Below, in pieces: positions 50,506 to 59,636 of a DNA stretch of 64,000 nt. The notes under the pieces were generated by a model. The model saw nothing but the letters and a program-made list of their open reading frames with translations. It had not been told where the DNA came from and searched no databases. The position numbers and the translations under genes are program-made. The stretch is from JBJMLO01 sp045805265 (lineage in GTDB: Bacteria; Actinomycetota; UBA4738; JACQTL01), in assembly GCA_045805265.1 (NCBI GenBank), contig JBJMLO010000030.1, forward strand, positions 310,001 through 374,000. The letters run 5' to 3'. Position 1 is the stretch's first letter. Every line of letters starts with the position of its first letter.

Positions 50506-51486
50506 TCAGCGCGAGATCTTCAGGCGTCGGACCTCGCGGCGCACCGCGCCGAACCGGTACTTGTACGCGAGGTCGCCCTTCAGCAGGTCGAACGCGGTGC
50601 AGCCGTCGTCGATGGCGTGCTCGATGAGGTCGGCGACCAGCACCATGCCCGGCGCCAGCTCGCGCAGCTCGCGGTCGAACGCGGAGTTGTACAGGGAGAA
50701 CACCCCGCGGTACCGGAACGCCACCGCCGCGGCGGCGCGCCGCCCGCCGGCCTCCAGGAACGCCAGGTGGAACGCCCCCTCCGGGATGAACACCTCGCCG
50801 AGCCGGTGGAAGAAGAGCTCCATGCCGGGGACCATGAACCGGCCCTTCGGGCCCTCGCTCGATCGGTGCATCTCCGCGAACAGGGCGAGGTCGGCGTCGA
50901 GCGTCTCCGGGGTGGCGAGCACGACCTGGTGCTCGCCCAGCTCCTCGTCCAGCCGGCGGGCCTTGCGCCGCATCTCGTGGCGGAGCTTGCCGGGCAGCGA
51001 GGCCAGATACTCCTCGTGGGTCGGCGGCAGCGCGAGGAACGGCGCGACGTCGTCCAGCGCCTCTTCCACCCGCAGGCCCCGCGCGGACGCGGCGTCGGCG
51101 ATGCGGGGGAGCCACGAGGAGTCCTGCGCGAGACCCTGGAGGTCGGCCCCGGTCCAGTCGTCGCGGTCGGCCAGCGCGCCGAACAGCTCCTTCGCCACCG
51201 CGTCCTCGAACCCCGGCGCGGCCACCGGCGACGTGTAGTCGGTGACCTCGGTCCCCCCCAGGAACCGCAGGGTCCCCTCCACCAGCTCGAACGCGGCGGC
51301 TCCCACGGTCCGGCCCCCCTGTTCGGCGAAGGCCAGCAGCAGCCCGACGTCGTGGCCGAACTCCTCCCAGTACAGCTTCAGGTATCGGGGCTGGTGGAAG
51401 AACGTGGCCGCGGGGTCGGCGTCCACGAGGTCCGACCAGTCCCGGCGCAGGAAGTCCCGAGGGTCCTCGGAGAACGCGATCGCCAC
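50506..51486 (-). CDS. GNAT-fold acetyltransferase, CelD/BcsL type, 326 aa
   Basis: A GNAT_6/CelD-like protein: PAATFFHQPRYLKLYWEE near the N-terminus, LRHEMRRKARRLDEE in the middle, and VFSLYNSAFDRELRELAPGM, then FDLLKGDLAYKYRFG at the C-terminus. This family occurs with cellulose or exopolysaccharide synthesis and with peptidoglycan-like amino-acylation. The substrate is unknown. The GTG at 51486 shares a base with the methyltransferase stop (TAGTG), so the two are coupled. Confidence 0.8.
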   Translation of the reverse strand: MAIAFSEDPRDFLRRDWSDLVDADPAATFFHQPRYLKLYWEEFGHDVGLLLAFAEQGGRTVGAAAFELVEGTLRFLGGTEVTDYTSPVAAPGFEDAVAKELFGALADRDDWTGADLQGLAQDSSWLPRIADAASARGLRVEEALDDVAPFLALPPTHEEYLASLPGKLRHEMRRKARRLDEELGEHQVVLATPETLDADLALFAEMHRSSEGPKGRFMVPGMELFFHRLGEVFIPEGAFHLAFLEAGGRRAAAAVAFRYRGVFSLYNSAFDRELRELAPGMVLVADLIEHAIDDGCTAFDLLKGDLAYKYRFGAVRREVRRLKISR

Positions 51487-52049
51487 TACCGGTCCAGCAC
51501 GAACAGCGAGTGGGGGTAGGTCTTCAGCGACGGCCACAGGGGCCGGTACGTCTCCGCGTGGGCGATCGACAGGTTCCGTTCCTTGAACGCCCGGACCCAG
51601 CCGTCGGGCGACCGGAACGTGAACGGCGTCGGCACTCCGTGCCGGATGTTCAGGGTCCAGTCCCACGCCTTGTTGAACATGAGGTCGAGCCGGTTCACCG
51701 GCGTGTCCTCCATGATCACCAGCCGGCGGCGGGCGATCCGCACGGCCTCGTCCAGCACCGGACCCTGGTCCTTGTACCGGTCGACGTGGTGGAAGACGAA
51801 CAGCATCATCACGACGTCGAACGACCCGTCCGCGACCGGCACACGGAACGGGTCCTCCTGTTGCAGGAACGGCAGGTCCTTCGCCCGGTTGCCATAGTCG
51901 ACGACGTCGGTGAGCGTCGGCTCGACGCCGACCCGGTCCCGGAGCCACCTGCTGATGAACCCCGTCCCGGCCCCCAAGTCAAGCATCGTCTGGCCCCGCT
52001 CCAGCCACGGCGCGATCTTCCAGCCGACCGCGTTCTCCCGCAGGAACAT
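51486..52049 (-). CDS. Class I SAM-dependent methyltransferase, 187 aa
   Basis: Motif I is MLDLGAGTGFISRWL (about 22-36). The next acidic motif is LTDVVDYGNR, then GSFDVVMMLFVFHHVDRY. It is short, ending soon after the IEDTPVNR-type strand, as in ubiquinone/small-molecule methyltransferases. It is coupled to the CelD-type acetyltransferase gene. The substrate is unknown. Confidence 0.82.
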   Translation of the reverse strand: MFLRENAVGWKIAPWLERGQTMLDLGAGTGFISRWLRDRVGVEPTLTDVVDYGNRAKDLPFLQQEDPFRVPVADGSFDVVMMLFVFHHVDRYKDQGPVLDEAVRIARRRLVIMEDTPVNRLDLMFNKAWDWTLNIRHGVPTPFTFRSPDGWVRAFKERNLSIAHAETYRPLWPSLKTYPHSLFVLDR

Positions 52050-52080
52050 CCCTCAATGATAGGTGCGCGGACCGGCCCGG

Positions 52081-53988
52081 CTACCGGGCGCCGACGTGCG
52101 TACCCCCGCCGCCGAATCCACCCCCGCCGGAGAACGACCCCCCGAAGCTCGAGAACGAGCCGATCCCGGAGGACGACGAGCCCGAGGTGGTGACCGCGTG
52201 CGACGGCGGCACCGCCGACAGCTGGTGGAAGGCCACGATCCAGCCCACCGCAGAGAGCCCCGACGGAGCGCCCGGCCACGGCGAGGGCACCTGCTCGACC
52301 GGCACGAGCGAGCCGACCTGCTTCGCCACCTCCTTGGCCACGCCGAGCGCGGTGGCGTACTCCAGGTACTGCTCCCAGATGATCACCGCCAGCGCGGGCG
52401 CCTCCGGCAGCGACGAGAACTCGCGCAGGTAGTTCCGGAATCCCCACCACGGCGCCATGCGGGCCCGGAACTCCGGGTCCAGCTTGGGCGGCACGAGCGC
52501 GACCGTGACCGCCCCCACGATGATCGCCTCCCAGATGAACGCCTGGGGCAGGCCCGCGACGTCGCCGGCGGAGACCGAGAGCGCGATGCCGACGACGGAC
52601 CCGAGCAGCGCTGTCCACACGATCAGCCGCCGGCCGAGCCGCTTCTGCCCCTTCGGCAACCTCCCCAGCCGGCTCTTCGTCCGGGCCGTCAGGTCGTTCG
52701 ACCACTGCTTCAGGCGGCTGTTGGAACCCCTGCGCCGCAACGAGTTCAACGAGATGCGACGGTCGGTGGCCACCGTCGCGACGGGCGAGCCGGGGACGTC
52801 GGGGCGGTCCGGGGCGGCCGGCTCCGAGCGCGTGCCGAACAGGAACTCGAGGAACTCGCGGTCGACGTCGCTCTGCGGCTCCCCCACCTGCTTCACCTCG
52901 AAGTCTGAGGGATTGGACACGGTCCCCACCGGCTGCATGTTGATCAGTCCGATACGGGCGAGGTGCAGCAGCTCGGTGGCGTAGGCCGTGGTGGAGAACG
53001 TCTGCCCGCGGGACGCGCCCCACAGCACCGCGAGGTCGACCGGGTCGAGCGGCTCCGGGGGCTGGGTCACGTCGTCGGGGACCCCCACCCGGTCCCGGAG
53101 CCGGGAGGCGATCACGATCACAATCCACAGCACCGGGAGGGCGGCCAGCAACAACAGCGCCAGGAGGTACCGATGGTTCCGGTCGGCGAACCAGGAGGGG
53201 GAGCCGCCGGGGATCGGTTCCTTTCCCAGCTCGTCGCCGCCGATCGGGTGGTCCTGCTGGAACGCGAGGGGCACGGCCGCCGGCGGCATGAGGATCGATC
53301 CCTCCACGAAGCCGTCGGCCGGCACGTCGCGGACGTCGAACGTGACGGTCTGGGGGTCGGGGATGTCGAACGTCCCGTTCGCCGGGCCGAACGCCTTCGC
53401 CAGCACCTCGCTCCGCTCGAGCGGCCGGGACGGCACCGACGGCGGGGGCTCGGGAGGCGGCGGCGGGCAGTCGTGGGCGGGCCGGGCGGCGGGGCCCGTC
53501 GCCGCGCCGGGCAGGTGCACCGTCACCAGCACGTGGTCGGTCCCGGCGTCCGAGGTCCCGACGAACTGCCAGTATAGGTGGGCCCGGTCGGTGTACACGC
53601 GCACTGCACAGCGGACGCGGTAGGTGATGTCGAAGGTCTGCCGCCCTGTCTCGAACGTCGGGAAGTCCCACTCTGCCTGGAAGAACCGGCCCTCCGACAC
53701 GTCCCGCGTGGTCAGCGGGGCGCCGCCCTGCTGCACCGCGAACCGCTCGACCAGGTCGTGGGGCCAGTCGACCCCGAACGTTCCCACGCTGAACTCCCCG
53801 CCGGTGAACAGGAAGGTCCGGTGCTCGACCAGGTCCATGCTGCCGTCCGGGAGCACGGTGGCGTCGATGCGAACCTCGGGGAACGTGAAGCTCTTCTCCT
53901 GGGCGCCTGCTGGAGCGGCCGCGAGCACGACCGCGATGCCGACGACGGCGGCCATCGCGAGCAGGCGGCGGGACACGAGGGGGCGCAC
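52081..53988 (-). CDS. DUF2207 membrane protein, 635 aa
   Basis: A signal peptide (LLAMAAVVGIAVVLAAAPAGA) is followed by a beta-rich extracytoplasmic domain of the DUF2207 type (FPEVRIDATVLPDGSMDLVE). One membrane segment near 275-295 comes next, then a cytoplasmic region with LWGASRGQTFSTTAYATELLHL, two further helices (about 440-490) and a Ser/Gly-rich tail (GGGGFGGGG). Widespread in bacteria and unstudied; often next to LemA or signalling genes. GTG 53988; an ATG 11 codons later is possible. Confidence 0.85.
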   Translation of the reverse strand: MRPLVSRRLLAMAAVVGIAVVLAAAPAGAQEKSFTFPEVRIDATVLPDGSMDLVEHRTFLFTGGEFSVGTFGVDWPHDLVERFAVQQGGAPLTTRDVSEGRFFQAEWDFPTFETGRQTFDITYRVRCAVRVYTDRAHLYWQFVGTSDAGTDHVLVTVHLPGAATGPAARPAHDCPPPPPEPPPSVPSRPLERSEVLAKAFGPANGTFDIPDPQTVTFDVRDVPADGFVEGSILMPPAAVPLAFQQDHPIGGDELGKEPIPGGSPSWFADRNHRYLLALLLLAALPVLWIVIVIASRLRDRVGVPDDVTQPPEPLDPVDLAVLWGASRGQTFSTTAYATELLHLARIGLINMQPVGTVSNPSDFEVKQVGEPQSDVDREFLEFLFGTRSEPAAPDRPDVPGSPVATVATDRRISLNSLRRRGSNSRLKQWSNDLTARTKSRLGRLPKGQKRLGRRLIVWTALLGSVVGIALSVSAGDVAGLPQAFIWEAIIVGAVTVALVPPKLDPEFRARMAPWWGFRNYLREFSSLPEAPALAVIIWEQYLEYATALGVAKEVAKQVGSLVPVEQVPSPWPGAPSGLSAVGWIVAFHQLSAVPPSHAVTTSGSSSSGIGSFSSFGGSFSGGGGFGGGGTHVGAR

Positions 53989-54032
53989 GGGTGCCGCCGA
54001 TGGTACACGCGCCCACCGGCCGGACGATACCC

Positions 54033-55109
54033 CTACAGCTCCCGGACGAAGAAGAACGAGATGGCCATGATCACGTAGGCGCCGAGCAGCTGCGCCCCCT
54101 CCAGCCAGTTGCTCTCGCCGTCGCGGGAGATCAGCGAGACCAGCAGCGCCGACAGCGCCACCGCGGCGATCTCGAACGGGTTGAACAGGAAGCTCATCGG
54201 GTGGCCGACCGCCGCGCTGATGAACACCAGCAGCGGCGCGACGAACAGCGCGATCTGCACCGACGACCCGATCGAGATCTCGAGCGTGATGTCCACCCGG
54301 TTCCGCAGCGCGAACAGCACCGCGCTGCCGTGCTCCGCGGCGTTGCCGATGACCGGCACGACGATCAGCCCCACGAAGAACTTCGACAGCCCCAGGTCCT
54401 TCAGGGCGGGCCCGAGGGCGCCCACCAGGATCTCGGACATCCACGCGGTGAACGCGGTGGCCACCAGCAGGACGGTGAGGGCGCGCCGCCGTGGCCACCG
54501 AGGCTCCTCCTGCTCGGCCGGCACCCGGAACAGGTGCTCGTGGGTGACCATCGTGAAGAACAGCGCGGCCGCGTACAGGGCCATCAGGACGAGCGCCACG
54601 ACCACGCTGACCGTCTCCCGCTCGGCGAAGGCCTTCGACCCCGTCGTCAGCACGAACAGGGCGGGCATCAGCAGGCCGGTCACGGCCAGGATCAGCGAGG
54701 TCGAGTGCACGCTGGCCGCGGCCGCGCTGAACCGCTGCTCGGTGTGCTTGATCCCGCCGACGAACAGCGACAGCCCCAGCACCAGCAGCAGGTTCCCGAT
54801 GATCGATCCGGTCAGCGAGGCCAGGACCACGTCGAACTGGTCGTCGAGGATCAGGAAGATCGCGATGATCAGCTCGGCGACGTTGCCGAACGTGGCGTTC
54901 AGCAGCCCGCCGAACCGCGGCCCGGCGTGAGCGGCGAGCTGCTCGGTGGCCCGTCCGATCAGCCCGGCCAACGGGATGATCGCCCCCGCGGCGGTGAGGA
55001 ACGTCACCAGCTCGTTGTGGAAGGCGTAGTCGCTGATGGCCGCGACGGGGATGAGGATCAGCAGCCAATCGAGGCTGGGCCTGCGGAGGTCGATCGGGCG
55101 GTAGGCCAT
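54033..55109 (-). CDS. Calcium/proton antiporter (CaCA/CAX family), 358 aa
   Basis: Eleven or so membrane segments with the two alpha-repeat motifs: LLNATFGNVAELIIA (c-1, GNxxE) and VVPVIGNAAEHGSAV (c-2, GNxxE/H). It exports Ca2+ in exchange for protons. The start ATG 55109 begins MAYRPIDLRRP. The 215-bp gap to the kinase operon upstream shows no clear gene. Confidence 0.92.
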   Translation of the reverse strand: MAYRPIDLRRPSLDWLLILIPVAAISDYAFHNELVTFLTAAGAIIPLAGLIGRATEQLAAHAGPRFGGLLNATFGNVAELIIAIFLILDDQFDVVLASLTGSIIGNLLLVLGLSLFVGGIKHTEQRFSAAAASVHSTSLILAVTGLLMPALFVLTTGSKAFAERETVSVVVALVLMALYAAALFFTMVTHEHLFRVPAEQEEPRWPRRRALTVLLVATAFTAWMSEILVGALGPALKDLGLSKFFVGLIVVPVIGNAAEHGSAVLFALRNRVDITLEISIGSSVQIALFVAPLLVFISAAVGHPMSFLFNPFEIAAVALSALLVSLISRDGESNWLEGAQLLGAYVIMAISFFFVREL

Positions 55110-55324
55110 GCGCGGGGAAGCCTACGTGCTCGGGTTCCTCGCTCGTTGAGCTCGTCCACGCGGCCGGGCGGACGGAAATGGACACCTCGAGTGATCCGTC
55201 CATGGCCACGATCGGGTCGATGGCTTCGGCCCCCGGTCGCCGAGTCGCCCAAGGGCCTTGCCCGCGATCCCGAACCCGGAGCCGTCCGCGGCCCGAAAAG
55301 CCGCCCTGACTGGCGCGCTCCTGA

Positions 55325-57352
55325 TCACGACGACTCCTTCTGGTCGCGCACCGGCGGCGGATCGCCTTCGCTCTCCCCACCCGATCGCAGTCCGAGGATG
55401 CGGAACGCCGAAACCGGCTTGCCGAATCCCTTCAGCGTGAGTCCGCCGGCGTCCTCCGCCTCGACCAGGGCCCCGACATCGGCGTGGATCCGATCGTTGA
55501 CCAGGATCTGACCGGGCTCGGCCTCGCTGCAGAGCCGAGAGGCCATGTTCATCACGCTCCCCACCGCGCCGTAGTCGTAGCGGCCGTCGAAGCCGATCTG
55601 CCCCAGCGTGGCGTAGCCGAGGGCGATCCCCACCGAGAAGTCCAGCTCGTGGCCGCGCCTTCGCCACTTCGCGCAGACCTCCGCCATCGTCTCGCGCATG
55701 GCCACCGCCATCCGGACCGCGCGGGCTGAGGGGTCGGGACAGGGGATGGGGTCGTTGAACCACACCATCAACCCATCGCCGGCGAACCAGCCCACCGTGG
55801 CCTCGAACCGCACGATGAGGTTGCCCATCGCCGTGTGGAACTCCCGGATCACCCCCATGACCTCCTCGGGCTCGGTGGTGGCGCTGAACGCCGTCCAGCC
55901 CCGGAGGTCGGCGAAGAGAACCGCGATCTCCCGGCGGTGGCTCTCCAGGATCTGCTCCCCCTGCGACAGGACGAGCTCGGCCAGGGTCGGCGAGAGGAAC
56001 CGGCGGAGTCGGGACAGCCGCTCCAGCTCCTCGACCTGTTCGGCGACCCGCGCCTCAAGGCCGGTGTTGAGCTCGGCCAGCTCAGCAGCCTGGGACTGGA
56101 TCGTGTCGTGGTACTGCTTGATGCGGACCAGCGACCGTACCCTGGCCAGCAGCTCCTGCTGGTTGAACGGCTTCATGATGAAGTCGTCCGCCTCCGCCTC
56201 CACCGCGCTCACCCGGACCTCCGTGCTGCTGGCGGTGACCATCACCACCGGCAGGAACCGGGTGGCCGGGTCCGACCGGATTCGCCGGCACACCTCATAG
56301 CCGTTCATCCCCGGCATCTGGACGTCCAGCAGCACCAGGTCGGGCGGCTCGGAGGCGATCTTCTCCAGGGCCTCGGGTCCGGAGGCGGCCGTGATCACCC
56401 GGTAGCCGTTGGGCACCAGCACGGCCTCCAGCAGCCGGGCATTCTGCGCCAGGTCGTCCACAACGAGGATCGCTGGCCGGGGGCCTGACACCTCCACAGG
56501 GTCGCCACGGACCGCCTTCCGCACATCCTCCGCCATCGCTCCCGCCGATGGGTACCGGTCCTCCGGGCGCTTGGCCGTGGCCTTGGCCACCACCGCATCC
56601 AGCCCCGCGGGCAGCCCCGGCCTCCGGCTGGAGACGTGGGGAGCCGGCTCATTGAGGTGGGCGAACATCACGGCGGCCTCGCTGTCCCTGGCGAAGGGGA
56701 CGGCGCCGGTCAGGCACTCGTAGGCCACACAGCCCAGCGCGTACAGGTCGGTCCTGGCGTCCACCTCTCGGCCCTCGAACTGCTCGGGGGCGGCGTACTC
56801 CACCGAGCCCAGGAACTGTCCGGTCTGGCTGAGGCCGCTCATCGACTCCGGCCGCTTGGTCAACCCGAAGTCGGTAAGGTAGGCACGCTCGGTTCGGTCG
56901 CCCCGGTCCTCGACCAGGACGTTGGCCGGCTTGACGTCCCGGTGCACCAGCCCCTTCCGGTGGGCCGCGTCCAGGGCCGAGGCCACCTGGGTGATCAGCC
57001 CGACCACTCGCCCGGGGTCGAGCGGGCGCTCCCGGCGGACCAGCGTCTTGAGGTCCGTTCCCTTCACGAGGCGCATCGCCAGGAACAGGACGCCGTCTGC
57101 CTCCCCCGCGTCGTAGACCTCGATCACGTTCGGGTGGTCGAGCGAGGCGGCCAGCTTCGACTCACGGATGAACCGCCCCCGGAACCCCTCGTCCTCCGCC
57201 AGCTCGGCGGGGAGGACTTTCAGGGCCACCTGCCGGTTCAGCGTGAGCTGTTCGGCAAGGTAGACCACGCCCATCCCACCCCGGCCGATCAGGTACTCGA
57301 TGCGGTAGCCGGCCAGCTGGGTGCCGATCCGGTCGCCCTCCACCCACCTCAC
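55325..57352 (-). CDS. Ser/Thr protein kinase-receiver-adenylate/guanylate cyclase fusion, 675 aa
   Basis: Three modules. A Ser/Thr kinase (about 1-280) has IGRGGMGVVY, K45, HRDVKPAN (137-144), DFG (161-163) and an APE motif. A CheY-like receiver (about 293-410) has DD 299-300, phospho-Asp D343 and K394. A coiled-coil linker leads to a class III nucleotide cyclase (about 465-655) with metal aspartates D482 (ADLRGW) and D526 (FAGDGLM) and transition-state residues N602 and R606. The usual adenine-specifying Lys is Trp (GWFAGDG), as in many GDGxM-type cyclases, so the nucleotide product is uncertain. No membrane helix. GTG 57352 overlaps the preceding receiver gene. Confidence 0.88.
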   Translation of the reverse strand: MRWVEGDRIGTQLAGYRIEYLIGRGGMGVVYLAEQLTLNRQVALKVLPAELAEDEGFRGRFIRESKLAASLDHPNVIEVYDAGEADGVLFLAMRLVKGTDLKTLVRRERPLDPGRVVGLITQVASALDAAHRKGLVHRDVKPANVLVEDRGDRTERAYLTDFGLTKRPESMSGLSQTGQFLGSVEYAAPEQFEGREVDARTDLYALGCVAYECLTGAVPFARDSEAAVMFAHLNEPAPHVSSRRPGLPAGLDAVVAKATAKRPEDRYPSAGAMAEDVRKAVRGDPVEVSGPRPAILVVDDLAQNARLLEAVLVPNGYRVITAASGPEALEKIASEPPDLVLLDVQMPGMNGYEVCRRIRSDPATRFLPVVMVTASSTEVRVSAVEAEADDFIMKPFNQQELLARVRSLVRIKQYHDTIQSQAAELAELNTGLEARVAEQVEELERLSRLRRFLSPTLAELVLSQGEQILESHRREIAVLFADLRGWTAFSATTEPEEVMGVIREFHTAMGNLIVRFEATVGWFAGDGLMVWFNDPIPCPDPSARAVRMAVAMRETMAEVCAKWRRRGHELDFSVGIALGYATLGQIGFDGRYDYGAVGSVMNMASRLCSEAEPGQILVNDRIHADVGALVEAEDAGGLTLKGFGKPVSAFRILGLRSGGESEGDPPPVRDQKESS

Positions 57353-57738
57353 CCCCTTCCCGAGGAAGCGAGGTGGCTGCGGACCTGGTCCGGGAAGTCC
57401 TTCACGCTGATCGGCTTCTCCAGATAGCCGTCGAATCCCTCGGCGATGAACCGGTCCCGGTCGCCCTTCATGGCGAAGGCGGTCATTGCCACCACCGGGA
57501 TCCCGGCCGTCCGGGGATCGTCCTTGAGGTGGCGCAGCGCCGTGGTCCCGTCGGTGTCCGGGAGCCGGATGTCCATCAGGATCAGGTCGGGGTGATGCTC
57601 GCCAGCCAGCGAGACCCCCTCCCCTGCGGTCCGGGCCTCCAGCGTCCGGAACCCGGCGAAGCGGAGCACGTCCCGGGCCAGCCTGACGTTCATCTCGGTG
57701 TCGTCCACGATCAGGATCAACTCGCCGCCCACGGGCAT
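57349..57738 (-). CDS. Single-domain response regulator (DivK/CheY-like), 129 aa
   Basis: A complete receiver: DDTEMNVRLARD with the acidic pair, phospho-acceptor in LILMDIRLPDTDG, Thr in VVAMTA and Lys in LEKPISV. There is no output domain. Overlaps with the kinase (TGATG) and with the kinase-cyclase fusion (GTGA) make it a likely phosphorelay link between them. A start at 57825 is not supported, because it lies inside the upstream gene. Confidence 0.9.
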   Translation of the reverse strand: MPVGGELILIVDDTEMNVRLARDVLRFAGFRTLEARTAGEGVSLAGEHHPDLILMDIRLPDTDGTTALRHLKDDPRTAGIPVVAMTAFAMKGDRDRFIAEGFDGYLEKPISVKDFPDQVRSHLASSGRG

Positions 57739-59636
57739 CAACCGGACTCGACGGGCTGGGTCAGCGGAGCGACCGGCAGGGTGAAGGAGAACGTGCTCCC
57801 GGTCCCTTGCTCGCTCTCCACCCACAGCTTGCCGCCGTGCAGCTCGATGAACCTGCGGGCCAGGGGGAGTCCCAGGCCGGTGCCCTCCTGCCTCGTGCCA
57901 GCGTCCGCGCCCCGGGCCTGCTGGAACTCCACGAAGATCAGCTCCCGGTCCTCCGGAGCGATCCCGGAGCCGGTGTCGGCCACCGAGACCTGAACCACCC
58001 CGTCGGTCATCCGGGCGGAGACGTCCACCTGGCCGCCCGGCGGGGTGAACTTGATGGCGTTCGACAGCAGGTTGAACACGACCTGGCGGACCTTGCGCTC
58101 GTCGGCCAGGATAACGATGTCCTCCGGCTCCACCGAGAGCTCCAGTGTGACCCCGCCCCGGTCGGCCCGTCCCCCGTTGATGCTGATCCCCGCCCGGAGC
58201 GCCTCGGGGATGGACACCTCGGAGAGGTCAAGCTCCATCCGACCGGCCTCGACTTTGGAGAGGTCCAGGACGTCGTTGATCAACGACAGCAGGTGCCGGC
58301 CTGCCTGCAGCACGTCCTGGACGTAGACCGACTGCTGCTCGTTCAGCGGGCCGAACATCTGCTCGTGCAGGACCTCGGAGAACCCGATGATGGCGTTCAG
58401 CGGCGTCCGCAGCTCGTGGGACATGTTGGCCAGGAACATCGACTTGTGTGCGCTGACCGTCTCCAGCTCTCGACGCTTCTCCTCGAGCTCACCGAGCGCA
58501 TCGGCCAACTCGCTGGTCCTGTCCTGGATCTTCTGCTCGAGCCCGGCGTAGGACTCACGCAGCTGCCCGGTCATCCGGTTGAACTCGTCTGCCAGGTCCT
58601 CCAGCTCGTCGCCCGTGCGCACCCGGATGGGGGTCTCCAGGTCTCCGCCGGCCACCCGGGCTGCGCCGATCTGCAGGCTCTCGATGGGCGCGACCATCCT
58701 CCGGGCCAGGATCAGGCTGGCCAGCACCGCCAACGCGAGACCGATGATCAGCAGGATGGCCGTCCGCAGGATCGAGGAGTAGAGGGGCGCGAAGGCCTCC
58801 CCGATCGGCCGCTGGACGAACACGTGCCACCCGAGCGTTGGAATCGACGCCGTCGCCGTCAGGACCCTGCCGGAGGAGAAGGGATCGGGACCGGTGGTGG
58901 TCTGCCGCTGCGAACCTCCCCGCGAGGATGCCGGCTGGAGGGCTGCCCTGACCTGTGGGTAGGCGGTGAGGCGAACCTTCTTCAACGTTCGGGTGGGGTC
59001 GCGATAGATGATCAGGTAACCGTCCCCATCGACCACGTAGGCCTGCCCGGCTCCCTGGAGTCCGACCTTCGAGATGGCATTCTCGGCATCCGTCAGGCTC
59101 AGATCGGCGAAGACCACTCCGCCCGCCTCGCCCTCCCGAAGGGCCATGGTCAGCCGGGGCTCTGAGCCCAGGAACCAGTCCTTGAGGTACGGGGCGCCCG
59201 CACGTGCTCGAAGGTAGGCCTTCTGCTGGTTCGATAGACGCTTCGTGCCGACGAAGTCGATGTTGGTCCGGAAGACGTCGAGGCGCAACCTGCCGGCCGG
59301 GTCGATGTACCCGATCTCCGTGATCGGGCTGCCGACGACGAGTCGGGCGAAATCCTCGTGCCGGCGGTCCAGGGCCGAGGCCGTGAGCTGTCCCGGGCGA
59401 AACGTGGCACTGACCTGATCTTCGATCTCGCCCACGAACCCGTCGATGACGGACGCGGCGTGCCCGGCCTTCTCGGACTCGACTTCGAGCAGGCTCTTCT
59501 TGTTGTCCTGGTAGGCGAAGTACCCCTCGACGGCCCCGCTGATGAGCAGCGCGCCGGTGACCAGGACGACGAGCACGACGGCGTACTTCCGGAAAGCACG
59601 ATGCCGCCTGGGGTGAGCCGACACCCGGTCCCTCAC
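57738..59636 (-). CDS. Membrane hybrid-type sensor histidine kinase with Cache-like sensor, 632 aa
   Basis: TM1 is about 16-38. An extracytoplasmic double-Cache-like region (about 40-285) contains YVVDGDGYLIIYRDP. TM2 is about 290-312, then a HAMP domain (about 313-365), a coiled coil, HisKA with H407 (SHELRTPLN) and HATPase_c with NLLSNAIKF, DTGSGIA and GTGLGLPLARRF. There is no receiver attached; the single-domain regulator next door probably takes that role. The GTG overlaps the lipoprotein stop (GTGA). Confidence 0.92.
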   Translation of the reverse strand: MRDRVSAHPRRHRAFRKYAVVLVVLVTGALLISGAVEGYFAYQDNKKSLLEVESEKAGHAASVIDGFVGEIEDQVSATFRPGQLTASALDRRHEDFARLVVGSPITEIGYIDPAGRLRLDVFRTNIDFVGTKRLSNQQKAYLRARAGAPYLKDWFLGSEPRLTMALREGEAGGVVFADLSLTDAENAISKVGLQGAGQAYVVDGDGYLIIYRDPTRTLKKVRLTAYPQVRAALQPASSRGGSQRQTTTGPDPFSSGRVLTATASIPTLGWHVFVQRPIGEAFAPLYSSILRTAILLIIGLALAVLASLILARRMVAPIESLQIGAARVAGGDLETPIRVRTGDELEDLADEFNRMTGQLRESYAGLEQKIQDRTSELADALGELEEKRRELETVSAHKSMFLANMSHELRTPLNAIIGFSEVLHEQMFGPLNEQQSVYVQDVLQAGRHLLSLINDVLDLSKVEAGRMELDLSEVSIPEALRAGISINGGRADRGGVTLELSVEPEDIVILADERKVRQVVFNLLSNAIKFTPPGGQVDVSARMTDGVVQVSVADTGSGIAPEDRELIFVEFQQARGADAGTRQEGTGLGLPLARRFIELHGGKLWVESEQGTGSTFSFTLPVAPLTQPVESG